In this document: one piece after another, positions 10,316-24,000 of the stretch
Position numbering within the stretch: the stretch's first letter is position 1
Layout: each line of letters opens with the position of its first letter
DNA from: Paraspadella gotoi
Taxonomy: Eukaryota > Chaetognatha
Length of the DNA: 64,000 bases
Assembly: GCA_051294375.1 (NCBI GenBank)
Contig: CM119263.1
Coordinates: forward strand, 20,829,661-20,893,660
Direction: 5' to 3'
Notes under the pieces: model-generated
The model's input: only the letters and a program-made list of their open reading frames with translations
Databases searched by the model: none
What the model was told of the DNA's origin: nothing
Translations under genes and position numbers: made by a program

Positions 10316-13300
10316 ACTCGGAAGGAGTTCGATCCAATGCGGAATATTCTTCACGCCTGATCCTTCGAGATTCACCATCTCCACATTTGCGAAGAGTTTG
10401 AGTTTTTCCACGGGTTCGATCACTTCGATTTTGCTGTAGAAAGATGGAGATGTGATAGAAAGAAATTGATATGGACCATCAGATAGGGATGGAGATGGAC
10501 TTCCCTCTGCGTTGGCAAAGCAAGACCGTCCTAGGGTAACCGCGCCAGTGACTGGAGGCGTCACTGAGGGTCGGAAGCCCCCAAAGCCAACAGTGAGATG
10601 CCCCATCCCAATGGGCATCACAGGCAACTCAGCTGTTGCCATACCTACCATTGATATCCCCACAACATTTCTCGCCTCACCTTTCATTCAATCGAATCTC
10701 CTTGAGGTGAGCGACGTCGTCTGCTTTGACTGAATCCTCGATGATGAGACTTTGGATGCTGTTGCCTCGAGTCCACGAGTTGCGCCTCTCCGCGCTCAAG
10801 TCCAGCGTCTGGTTGAATGGGACATTAAGGGAGGGGTAAAAGCGATTGAAAGAATTTGTTCACTTAAAAATTTCTTGCGTAAAAGACAATGCTTTTTTTT
10901 ACCCTGTTATCTATAAATTCTTTTTAATCGTTCGAGTGGCAACCTCAACATAACAACGGCTGAAAGTTCAGAACTTGCACTTTCAACTTCCATTTATAGA
11001 ACTCGCCAAAGCGACAAATGAAAATTTAAAACTCCTTATGAAATTGGTACAACCAATATAAAAATTTCCCATTCATTTAAATAATTAAGCTATCTTGCCC
11101 CCGACTTTGGATAGGCTTTGGTGGTTTAAGGCATCCATCACTCTTACAGATAATGACATAGCAGGTTCCTTCAAGCTTTCAATCAAGACTCTCTCACAAT
11201 CTTGTTTATTCACTCCCAGACTACCTGGCTTCCCTATCAATGAAGTGGTATAATGTTTCAAAGAATGTTTCAATTGTATGAAAAGACCACTCCCTTAAGT
11301 ATATTATATCAAATTATATTATTATCATTCAATTCTATTCCTTGGTGACTTATCCTTGCGCATTTCTTACATATTGTACCCCTTATTGACTCAACCTCGT
11401 CCTTTCCCTGCGTATTTCTTGAAAATTGTTTTCATTGGCGATTCACCGTGGGAATTTCATTTCGCATTTTTATCAAGCCATGACCGGCGAAGCCGGTTCA
11501 AGGCTTGATATTCATTCGGGTGAGCTTCTTTGTGACGTAGTCGTCGTCGTCGTCCTCGTCGTCCGTCACGCTGTTTTTCTATATAAAACTACTACGCTTT
11601 TATAGGTTTGGCTGTGACTTACCGTTTTTTAAAAATAAAAATTATTATGAATTATGATAAAGTTTTACAAAAGTGTGCATTCATAGTAAGTTAAAAATTT
11701 AGATAATGGCTTCTCATCTTGAAATAGCTTTGATATTTTCTTATTACATTTGGATTTAAGTATTTTTGTTTGAATTTCCACTTCATTATGATTTACTGCA
11801 ATATGCAAATGAGATTATAGTACTCATTATCATATTCCAAATTAGTATATAGAAATGCTTTAATCTAATTTACATATTGCAGTATATAATATTGAAGATG
11901 AAATTCAAAAAATTTTTTTTAAATCTCTAATAAAAATGGGAACTCAAAATAACTTTTTAATGAGAAGCTATATCTTAATTTTAATACAAATAAAAATAAA
12001 ATCTTTTACAAGCTGCGATTGGAAAAAATTGGAAAAATTTCAAATTGTAAACCATTGTAACATTTTTTGCCTTTCTTTTTATTTTTTTTATTTCTTTTAT
12101 TTCAGAAAAAAACGAGTTTCAGTTTTTGCACTGACTGTACAGCGGCCTTCAAACAGCTGTCCAGCTTTGTCTCTCTTTCTCTCTCTCCTCTCTCTCTTTC
12201 TCTTCTGTCTCTTTCTCTCTTTACGATCTCTTGCGTGATCGTTTCTTTTTTGAAAAATTATGATTATGTTTTTCTCTTAAAAACTTTTATTTCGGGCTTT
12301 TTTCTCAATACAAAATCCCAAATTTACATCCGAGATTTTCGTGGATACATTTTTAAAAAGTGAAGAATAACTTATATTGACATGCATTGTCACATATAAA
12401 TCAGCTAATGTGACTTATTATATATGCAGCACTTTCGCCGAACAATATGCATTACATTTAAAAAAATAAATTTGTAATTTATTATTATTGTAACTTTGAA
12501 CCGGTTGCCCACTATTGGCAAATTATATCTTAAATAGTAGAGTTGATAAGAGAGATATAGTCAAATTAAACATTACTTTTTTTGTTATTCTGAATATTTA
12601 TACTATTATTAATTTATAAATATTTTTAGTGTATATATTAATCATTTTTATCTTTTTTTAAATAATAATTATTTGAGTTGTGAATAACTATTTATAAATT
12701 ATTAAATATGCAAATATAAAATTTGACCTCGGTCTGTTTCTTCCTAAAAAGAACAATCAAAAATTTCATTCAAGATAATTTTTTAAAATGAGGAAATAAA
12801 ATTTTTTTGATAAGTAAAAAAATATTTGGAAGTCAAAAATATTATAGTCGTTAACTGAGTATTTTTCAACTATATATTTGTTAATAGGGATTATAATTTT
12901 TGGATCAATTATTATTGAATAAGAGTGAAAGAGAGTTTAGTTTTTTTTCTTCTGAATAGGGGTAGCCCCTCTCAATGGGGTGAATCAAAAATTTTGTATG
13001 GGAACATGCTCAAACGAAATTTTATGCTTTTTTAAGTTTACTTTTCAATGTACAAAAAATTTTTACATGTCTCTATAGTCTCTATATGTCTCTTATACCA
13101 ATATTTATTTTGTAATATTTTTTTATAGAAAGGAAAAGAGTTCGTCCCTACTCATATTCGTCGGAAAATGAGTTCAGCTCTGCAGCGGCGGTCCAGCGGC
13201 GGTCCCAGCGGCTTGTCCAGCTTCTCTCTCTCTCTTTCCTCTCCTCTCTCTCTCTCTCTCTCTTTTTTTCCTTCTAAAAACTTTTATTATCGCCATTTAT

Positions 13301-13438
13301 TCCGCGCTTTTTTCTCAATACAAAATCCCAATTTACATCCGAGATTTTCGTGGATTTTTTCCTTAAAAATTCTGAATATTCTTTATATAAACGAGAGAGA
13401 CCTAATAATGCGTTTCGTTGGCGCGGAAAACTGTCCAG

Positions 13439-13474
<36 letters not shown>

Positions 13475-16400
13475 ACTCATACACCGCATTTGTTTGTTTT
13501 ATTTACGATGAATGATTCATCGCGTCAATGAATGACTATCATCGCATCAATGAATGACTATCATTTCATGGCTTGATCCTTATGCTTTTAAGATTTTTTG
13601 TATATTGTCTTCATTGGTGACTCACCGTCGGCGTTTCCTTGCGCATTTCATGCAGATTGTCTTTGTTAAGGACGAATCTCCAGTTTCCATCGTCGAGTCG
13701 CATCATCGCCAGACCCGTCAATTCCTTCGACCAGGAAGGCACGTCCGCTAACCCCGTGCCGGTCAACTCCAACACCTGGCCCAAGGATTCAATAAAATAC
13801 AAAAAAATACAAAGTTAAAATACCAATTAAAGCTAAGAACTATTGAAAATATTCTAATTCAAATTATTTAACTATATATATTTGCTTCAGGTATACAAAG
13901 TAGTGCCATAAAAAAAAACAAACTACGACCTTATTTTTTTCTGTACCAGACCTTACCTTGACGTTTTTGAAGGCCCTGAGTTTCTCGGGCGGTTGAACCG
14001 TCTTGATCTTGGAGGACATCATCCCCATCTCTTTAACTTTGGAGGCCTCGACTTCGTCGACGTCGGAGTCGATGATCAAAGTGTTGATGCTGTGACCTTC
14101 CGTCCATCTTTAGAAAGGAGAATGATTGTTATGATTCATTAAACGATTAACTGATTGGTCAATTGATTGATTGATTAATTTACTAATGACATGATGATTC
14201 ATTAACTAATTTAATTCATTAATATTGACTGATCGGTATACAAGCAGTATATGTATATAATTTGCCTTTCCCATGTTTCTTTTTTTCCCCGATCATCCAT
14301 TCGGCAAACTTGATTAACTTCCAACCAATGTCGTTTTCCTATTTTCTCGTAACCCGAGGGTTTCATGAGTTTGCGACCAGCTCCAATTTTGTCAGAACAA
14401 CAACGAAAGCAACAAAAACTACAACGACAACGCAGAAAAGACAAAATCGAACGAAGACAACAACAACAACAACAACTGGCCTACAATCCATCCTCCCTTC
14501 CAGCGTGAGGCGCGGGCTCCGGTTGTTTTCGATCATGTCCTCAATTTGATCCTTGGTCACCACGAAGTCCCACACGTCGGTGGAGCGGCGGACCAGCCCG
14601 CCCGAGAGCGGTTTGCCTACCCGAACCGTCCGACCGGGGTTGAAAGTGACCCAGTTGAGTCCGCGAAACTCGGACGCCCAGTCAGGCAGATCGGACAAGC
14701 CCGTCCACGTCAGGTTGAGGCTCTTTACGTTGGCGAAGAGACGGAGGAGGTCGGGCGGGAGGACGGAGATCACGCGGGAGAATTGGAGGTTAATCTCGTG
14801 AACCTGAAAAAAAGATAAATAAATAAATTGTATTAATCCTTTCTTTTTTTGTTTGTTGAGATTAATTAAAAACGAAAATTTTCGTGGAACAACAATAAAG
14901 TTTTTTATTAACTTTGGACATGTTTCGGCTTACAACTCAAGCCTTCATCAGCATTTGAAATCACAAATAATTTATTTCACAAACATTGAGAGAGAGAGAG
15001 AGAGGGAGAGTTCCAACAAAGAACTTAGTAAAGGAAAGTGGTCAGATGTGAGGACAGGTGAAGATGAGGACAGGGATGAAAAGGAGAGTGAATGTGAAAT
15101 TGGTGAAAAGGGAGAGAGAGACACAGAGAGAGAGAAATAATAGTACACATTAGGCAATGTACAACAAAGATAAATAGTATTATAAACTAGACATAACAAA
15201 GATTGAAATAAATTAAATTAGGCTGTTTGTGCATTTTTGAAATAGTGAAATATTGAAAATGAAATGGAAAAGGATAGTTTTTGAGGGATAGTTAAGATAA
15301 AGAGGTAAGAGAAAAATAAGTAAGGAAAAGAGTTCAAAATGAGCTGGTCCCCCCCCAGCCGGGCAAATGAGGGATATTACTGATGAATTCGAGTGGCACT
15401 GGGCATTTTTCCAGGTGGGTCATTACCAGATCCCAGCCTAACTAACTCCACCACAATACTCTCTCAACCTATGACAGGCCTATGAACCGAAATTCATCAG
15501 TAATATCCCTCATTTGCCCGGCTGGGGGGGGGGAACCAGCTCATTTTGAGCTCTTTTCTTTACTTATTTTTCTCTTACCTCTTTATCTTAACTATCCCTC
15601 ACAAACTATCCTTTTCCATTTCATTTTCAATATTTCACTATTTCAAAAATGCACAAACAGCCTAATTTAATTTATTTCAATCTTTGTTATGTCTAGTTTA
15701 TATTGTAATGATTCTTTCTTTTTCGTTGTGTTTATGAATTTAAGGAATAACAGATTTTTTAAAGTTCAACAACGAATTTTTTATTTCATAGGGACATGTT
15801 TCGCCTCTGTGGTTCAGAGTCTTCATCAGCATCTGACCTAATCAACAAATTTTTCTCTTTAATGTCAGTTTTTAGAGAGAGAGAGAGAAGAGAGAGAGAG
15901 AGAAATAAAGAGAGAGATAAAAGAGGGAGATTCCAACAAAGAATTGAGAAAGGACAGTGGTCAGATGTGAGGACAGGTGAAAGTAAGAGGGGGGGGGCCA
16001 GCTCTTTTTTGAGCTCTTTCTTTATCTTTATATTTCACTAACATCTTCACTTAACTATCCCTAACAACTTATTTTCCCTTTCATATTTCATTCTTAATAG
16101 TTAAACTAAGTTATTAATTGATTGTTACTACTAGATTAACATTAAGTTTGTCCATTTTTACTTTGTTGTACATTACCAAATGTAACTATTTTCTCTGCCT
16201 CTTATTCTTCTCTCTCTCTCCCTCAATTTTTCACCTTTCAAAATTTCAACCAATTTATCTTCTTCCTTGCTCTTACTCACCTGTCCTCACATCTGACCAC
16301 TGTCCTTTCTCAATTCTTGTTGGAATCTCCCTCTTTTTATCTCTCTCTCTATTTCTTTCTCTCCTCTCTCTCTCTCTCTCTCTAAAAACTGACATTAAAG

Positions 16401-16716
16401 AGAAAATTGTTGATTAGGTCAGATGCTGATGAAGACTCTCAACCACAGAGTCGAAACATGTCCCTATGAAATAAAAAATTCGTTGTTGAACTTTAAAAAA
16501 TCTGTTATTCCTTAAAGTCTAGTTTATAATATATTTATCTTTGTACATTGCCTAATGTATACTATTATTTCTCTCTCTCTGTGTCTCTCTCTCCCTCTCT
16601 CTCTCCCTTTTCACCAATTTCACATTCACTCTCCTTTTCATCCCTGTCCTCATCTTCACCTGTCCTCACATCTGACCACTTTCCTTTACTAAATTCTTTG
16701 TTGGAACCTCTCCTCT

Positions 16717-16750
<34 letters not shown>

Positions 16751-19700
16751 TCTCAATGTTTGTTGAAAAAATTATTTGTGATTTCAATGCTGATATGAAG
16801 GCTTGAGTGTAAGCCGAAACATGTCCAAAGTTAATAAAAAAAATTTATTGTTCCAAGAAAATTTTCGTTTTTAATTAAGTAAATAAATAAATAAAAAAGA
16901 AATAATAAAAAAAACTTAAATAAATAAAGGAACAAAAAGAGGGCTTATGAAAAAAGGGACAAAAAGGAAAAATTAGCCAAAGAAAGAAAATAAAAAAAAA
17001 ACAAAAAACGTCGATGGCAGAAAAAAAAGGTAAAAGCTAAAAAAAAGAAAAAAGCTAAGGTTAGAAAAAGATGATCGGAATGAAGAATGCAGAGGAGAAA
17101 AGGTTGATGGTGAAATTAAAAAAAAGAAAGAAGTAATGAGGTTTTAACGATTATCTGTCCACGACACGAGTGGAACATGAAACCAAGCGTAAATTTTTTA
17201 GATGCCGACGAAGTATTAATTATTTATAATACGTTCTTTTGTCGTTATTTAAATGAATATGATTTAATCATTATAACTTCCAAATTAATAGATTAATCAA
17301 AGTGAAATGAAATAAGAAAAGGACATCATCAAAGCTAAATTTTATTTTTTTTAATTAGAGATGAAAGGGACACAACTCGCTTTCACCATCTATCCCCTCT
17401 CGAGTTTCACAATCTCACCATCTTCACTTTTCTCCCTCAAAAGATGATCACCGCTTTGTTAGTTCGTGCCGCTAAAGAAGGCAGCCAACGGCCAAAAAGG
17501 CCACCGCCGCAGCCGCCGCAGCCGCCACCGCCGTAGCCGCCACCGCTGCCGCCGCCCAAAAAGACATAACAAAGGCGGAGTGGCGCATAAAAACGTCTGC
17601 CTTGTTGTTTTTACGGACAAATAGCGGAGGAGTCTCGTCACGAAACTGGTCGCGGATCGGTACGATCTTGCTCGAAAAGCATAAAGCGAAAATTGTTACT
17701 ACTGTCGGCGCCGTCGTTTGAAACGTTGACTAAAAGATGGGTCAGTGTCCGCTCTTATAGAGTCAGGTCGGTTCCGTCGGGTGTGTTATTTGGGGTTGTG
17801 GCGGAAAAAAGAGGTTGTGGGGGTAAGGAGAGTGGGATTGCCGTGATGGGTAAGTTTGCGGAGAGCGGAATAAGGTTGAGCCAGAGAGAGAGAGAGAGAG
17901 AGAGAAAAATTGAATGGCAGTAAAAAATTTCGCGGTCGACAGTAAAACGTCCGAGAGGAGGGAGCAGCGGGCAATGTGACCTTTGGCAACGGACCGTGCA
18001 AGATTGCGGACCGGACACTGATGGCGGTGACGTGTGTCTGATTAAATCATGTGTAATATTGTATATTATAATGTAAAAATATCAACATCTGAATAAAAAA
18101 ACTTGACGGTCTGTCTCTCTCTCTCTCTCTCTCTCTGCCATTCCTACATCCTTTCACTAACAAACTTCAAAAAACCTCTTTAAACTCATAAGAAAAAAGA
18201 GGGGACAGCGCCACGACCCATGACCCGACCAGAATATGAGACGGGAAGCCGCTCGACCTATGACCCGAGGTCGGAGATGAGACGAAGGCGGGCGACGCGA
18301 TTACCTTTGATCTGACCTAAAACAAATGACAGGAAATGCAAAAAATCTCAGGCAGACATTTTCGTGACCGAAAAGTTTTTCTCTTTGCGTTGGTCGACGG
18401 ATGACAATTATAATTTATATATGGAGACAAAACTGAAAACATATGAAGATAAAAAAAGTTACAAGCAATTTAGCTCCATAACAACCTTAGTACGAACGCT
18501 GTTCAGTTAGGTCTAAAAAAATGGGAGTTCATCTTCCTCCAACCCAACCCATGGCATAGAGAGATACCCCGGGATCCGATTTTCCGAAACCAATGGCAAC
18601 TGACGGAAAAATCTCTCAGATCGTAATAAGTGTGGAGGTAATCCGAACGATCGGAGAGGCATGTCGACCACTTTTCTCTCAGTAACTTCAGCATTAATTA
18701 AAAAACCAATCATGCCAATCATATCTAATCCACTCTGCTTAGAATATCTTATTCCAAAATAATCAATGTCGTTCCAATTAATGCATCTCGAATAAAACGT
18801 CGTACATTTTTTAAATTTGGCAAAAACCCTAATTCGAAATTTCTTATCGTTACCGATCTTAAATTTTATTTTCTTGAATAAAAAAAAACCAAGAACCTCC
18901 AAAAACTATATAATTTGTCAATTTGTTGCTCTTTTTCTTGCTTTTTCTTTCGAAGAACCGCATATACAAAGTAGTAACCTAAAAATTTATAAATTCATTA
19001 ATATCATGGCATTCAGAAACAACGATCACCAAGGTTTTTAGTTGCGCCACAAGTACTCACTGAGCAACTCTATAAGTCTAGGCGAAAATCTTGTTTAAAA
19101 AATCTTAAAAGTATAGTGATCTCGCCAGACCTTACTATCAAAGAAAATTAATGAAAAAGCACTATAATCTAATTTGCAAGTTAAAAAAATTATGCAAGTT
19201 TAGAAAATTATGCAAGTTTAAAAATTATACAAATTGAAAAAATTATGCAAGTTTAAAATTACATGCAAATTGAAAAAAATTATGCAAGTTAAAAAAAATT
19301 ATGCAAAGTTAAAAAAATTATGTAAGTTGAAAAATTATGCAAGTTTAAAAAATAATGCAAGTTGAAAAAATTATGCAAATTGAAAAAATATATGCAAGTT
19401 AAAAAATTATACAAGTTTAAAAATTATGCAAGTTGAAAAATTATGCAAGTTGAAAAATTATGCAATTTAAAAAAATTATGCAAATTAAAAAAATATGCAA
19501 GTTGAAAAAATTATGCAAGTTAAAAAATTATGCAAGTTGAAAAATTATGCAAGTTAAAAAAATTATACAAGTATTATGCAAGTTGAAAAAATTATGCAAG
19601 TTGAAAAAATATATGCAAGTTGAAAAAATGATGCAAGTTGAAAAAATGATGCAATTTAAGAGGAAAGGTCATTCAGCATAACAATACGTAATCATTGATG

Positions 19701-20969
19701 TGTTAGAGCTAATATGTCGAGAAATACATTATAGTCATCAGTAATCACAAAGAAATAAGTTCTTATTTATTTGTGTTCATTCTGTTTTCAATATTTTTTT
19801 TTTAAATGGGTAAATAACAAAATTGTTAAGTTAAATGGGTAAGCACATTTTTTAAAGATTTGTTTTTTCAATCTGGTTGTTAAAAAATTCTAGTAAGAAG
19901 TTAAAACACGGTATGGGATAGTTTTAGAGGGAGAATTGTTGGTTTTTCCAGTCATGAACAAAATCTTCAGTTAAAATGATGGTAAAGAAATTCGAGCTAC
20001 AATGAATCTACACTGAATTTGAAGAGTTGCAGCCAAAACGACTGCAATAATATTGAATTAAAAATTTGATTAGCAATCTTAAAAACATTTGTAAAAATGT
20101 AATAGAGAGACATTTTGATAAACGCGTTCCAGTTAGAAAGAATTCAGGGTTAAAGTTTAAAAACGTTTGATTTTCAAGGATACAAGTTGAAATTTAAAAA
20201 ATGTCTCTCTATTACATTTTTCTAATTCAGTAATAAAGAATTCATAAAAATATCAGATGGATTGGCCTTTTCGTTTGACCTGCAACTCTTCAGATAGGTT
20301 TCTTTTTATTTTATATTATAATTAAAACCGATATAAAATGGGGTAGAATGTGAAAGTGAATACATTTCGGAATCGCCAGGAGCTCAGCTTTTCTGAATTT
20401 GTACTCCATTTTAGCCTATTTTGAAGTTGAATTGAATGACCTTTTTCTTAAAAAATTATGCAAATTAAAAAATTATGCAATGTTAAAAAAATTATACAAG
20501 TTGAAAAAAATTATGCAAGTTGAAAAATTATGCAAGTTGAACAAATTATACAATTTAAAAAATTATGCAAATTAAAAAAATTATGCAAGTTGAAAAAATT
20601 ATGCAAGATGAAAAAATTATATAAGTTTGAAAAAATTATACAAATTTAAAAAATTATGCAAGTTAAAAAAAGTATGTAAGTTGAAAAAAGTATGCAGGTT
20701 GGCAATATAAAAAGTGTGATGCGACGGACGACAACAATAACGACGACGACGACGACGACGACTACGTCACAAATAAGAATCAGAAGCAGCAGCGACGGAG
20801 AAAAAGAGAGAGAGAGAGCGACATATAATTAAAGAGAGAGAGAGAAGCTGAACTCGTCCGGTTGCCTCGGAGGTAGCGCGAGCTCCCCCCAATCTAAAGA
20901 CTCGGGTTCGCGGCCCTGCTAATTCACAAAAGAAAAGCAAAAAAAAAACTGAATAAAAAATTGTTTTGT

Positions 20970-21020
<51 letters not shown>

Positions 21021-24000
21021 AGAGTGAGAAAGAGAGAGAGAGAGAGTTTTCCCACCAACGAGACGCATTATTAGGTCACTCTCGTTTATTTTCGGTTTTC
21101 CGTGCCTCGCAACGGCGGCTGAAATTGGTTCATGTTGATTTATCACGTAACGTTTCCGTTGCCATTAGGTCATATTCCTCGACATTGTTTACATTGTTTA
21201 CATTGTTTTAACCACGAAATCTAGGTCAAGTAAGTTATTGTATTTTGGGATTTTGTATTGAGATAAAAATAATAAATGGCGATAAAAAAGTTTTAAAAGG
21301 AAAAAAAATAATCAGAATTTTTAAAAAATGAACGATCCACGCAAGAGATTCATACAGAGAGAGACAGACACACACAGAGAGAGAGACAGAGAGAGACAGA
21401 GAGAGAAAAGGCACACAGAGAAGACCAGATGAGAGAGGACACACAGAGGAGAGACCGCAAAACAAATTAATTTTTAGAACCGTGATAGAAATAAAATTGT
21501 GTTAGTATATGTGATTAATAACATAAACAATAACTTCTATTTTTTTTTAAATTGAAATAAGAGCTTAGAAGCGCTATAGAAAAAGAAGCCAGTGACTTTT
21601 TTTCTATATTTCTATATCGATAGAGTTGTGGAATTGACGGGGAATATTGTAAATCACAAGTTTTCGCTTAATCGGACCTCACATTGTGGAGAAATCTTAG
21701 GGAAACCCATCAAAATTCACCCCTTTTTTTTCAACATTCTCGCCTTTTTATAGATTTTCGCCGATTCTGACTTCCTCTTACAAACTTATAAATTCCGCTA
21801 GTTAATTTTTTTCTTAAAAAAGAAGGCGAAGGGAATCCATACTTTCTGTTATTTTATGATTTCTGGGTAAAAAAATATAGATGAATTACATTATTATTGG
21901 GATATTAAGAAAGTAAAATGTCTTGTGAAGCCTGTGAGAGTTAAATAATTAAAAGATTCGCCTATTTTTATTATGAAAAATGACATTAAGTGAAGTAGTT
22001 GAACCGTCTTCCAGCGTCATTTCACTAAACATTCACTGTTCTCTAACAAAAATAATGTTACTTTTTGCTGGTGGAAAAGAAAGATAAATAGTTAGGCTGT
22101 GATGGGGTGAATAATATTTTGTAGAATTTTGTGAAGCATGCTTGTAATATCAGGCAAGCAAAGTATTTAGTGAAAAAAAAAATTATATTTCCTTTATCCA
22201 AAAAACTTTAAAGTTTTACTATAGTACAATTTAGCCTTTTTTCTTTCAGAATCACTAAAAAGAATTTAATTTTCATTTTATTTTATGGGTTTCATTAGTT
22301 TTTAAAATTCATTATAATTTTGACTTAGTTTGACACTCACCCTGTAAAGAGGTTTCAGCAAAAAATAATTCTAGATATTGTAACTTGTATGTGCCCAATG
22401 ATTATGGCTTCATTTTGTACTATTGCCATCCCTGCTATCTTTGTTTCCTTCAAGAGATATCAGGAAAACATCAGTTTTTTTTCGTCTCAACCTTCCTTTT
22501 AATTCCTTATTAAATAAAAATTTTCATGTTGTCAAACCAGACCATTGGACTTTACAATGCGTTGGTTTACTATGAAGAGTTTGGTCAATATGAAAAAGAA
22601 AAATTTGGCAAGCTGCTTGAGACAAAGAGGCCTTTCTAATCTCAAATTCGAAGTTAATATTTTATAATGTTAACATACCCTAGCNNNNNNNNNNNNNNNN
22701 NNNNNNNNNNNNNNNNNNNNNNNNNNNNNNNNNNNNNNNNNNNNNNNNNNNNNNNNNNNNNNNNNNNNNNNNNNNNNNNNNNNNTTTCTTTTTTTCCTCT
22801 ACTTTTGTCTTCGAGTCTTCGAGTTAAGGACGGAGTTGAAACGGACCACGAAGGCGACAGGAAACCTTACCCTCGTTACGATCTTGACCATACCCAATTC
22901 ATTCGTCGAATCGGGTGATTAAATGCTGCTTACTGCTCAACGATCATAAATTGCGATTTATGATGCATCGAAGCGGTTGCCTAACAAATTAATTTACTAC
23001 AAATTAATGTAGTGCATTGTACAACAAAAAATTATGTATTACAAGCCTGTTTGAGAATAAAAAAAATTGAATTTTCCCCCTTAGAAAACTGAGTAAATTT
23101 CGGTTCCATTGTTACATTATTTTCTTGAGAGTCAGATTGTATATAAAATAATTATATAACAATGTAGTCTCAAAGGTTAAATAAATAAATAAATAAATAT
23201 ATATTATATATAAATTGAAGAGACAGTAATTATCGTTATATGTTAGTGACAGAACCGTTCAATATAAGCAGTCCCTGAGCTTCGGATCAGGCTGTAACAC
23301 CGAGTTACAGGCGGGTTAAGCGCCCCGTCCCCCTTAACTGCAAGGCGGCCACCAGGCTAGAACCTCTGCTGCATTTTCTAATAAAGAATTGATATAATTT
23401 TTGCTACTTTTAATAAAAAAAATTATGTCCATTTTTGTCCATTTTGACTTTTGTCTTGAGATTTGAACGTCAAGATCATTGAAGAAAATTTTTTTACTCT
23501 GGATTTTGGGTACTTCTTATCTTCTTTACCACTGAGTCGGTTAATTTGCCATTGGTAATCCATTGTTTGCCTATGAATTCATTTTTAAATTGACTAGTCA
23601 AAAATTTACATTTTTACATTTCATTACAATTTGTTCTACGAAAATACTTCAAAATATCCACAAATCTAATAAAATATTTCATTTCAACGGTGCTTCTGGT
23701 ACCTAAAAAATTAGGGCAAAAAATTTAATAGTTTTGCAGCAATTAAATTTTTAAGTCAACTTTTAATTTGTAAAGGATTTGTGAGGTGCCTTTTATTTGA
23801 ACTAAAACTGGGTTTTTGACTGATTTTATAATTTTAATAGATGAGAAATATAGTAAGGTTAAAAAAAAACCGCATTCTTTTAATGTAATGGAAAGCATCA
23901 GTAATTTTTTTCCTCTCAATCGACAGGTTTTTGCGGAAAAAATTTTCGCAAAAATCTCGATTTTTTAAATCTGCTAGGCAACCAAACTTTGAATAAAATC

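Larger units (their letters stand above)
15703..16516 (-). mobile_element. Nested Penelope-like insertion with 12-bp target duplication
   Basis: Inserted in PLE-2 and flanked by GTCTAGTTTATA (15691-15702 and 16517-16528). The undisrupted site is visible, inverted, near 15180-15200. It is again two 5'-truncated copies fused head to head (minus to about 15985, plus from about 15990), with the tail GATTCTTTCTTTTTCGTTGT at the left end only. Confidence 0.85.
14829..16879 (-). mobile_element. PLE-2, head-to-head Penelope-like insertion (host of nested PLE)
   Basis: A minus-oriented copy (14829-15389) and a plus-oriented copy (15390-15702 plus 16529-16879) are joined at their truncated 5' ends. 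Matching arms share the CT/GA tracts, CTGTCCTCATCTTCACCTGT, GTACATTGCC and hammerhead motifs. The left end carries the asymmetric tail TCCTTTCTTTTTTTGTTTG. Flanks TAAATAAATAAAT (14816-14828 and from 16880) may be the target duplication, but this is simple sequence. There is no reverse transcriptase. It sits in intron 2 of the host gene and is split by the nested element at 15703-16516. Confidence 0.75.

Noticed and set aside
22667-22918. Open frame spanning the N-run
   Set aside because: It exists only because N codons are not read as stops.
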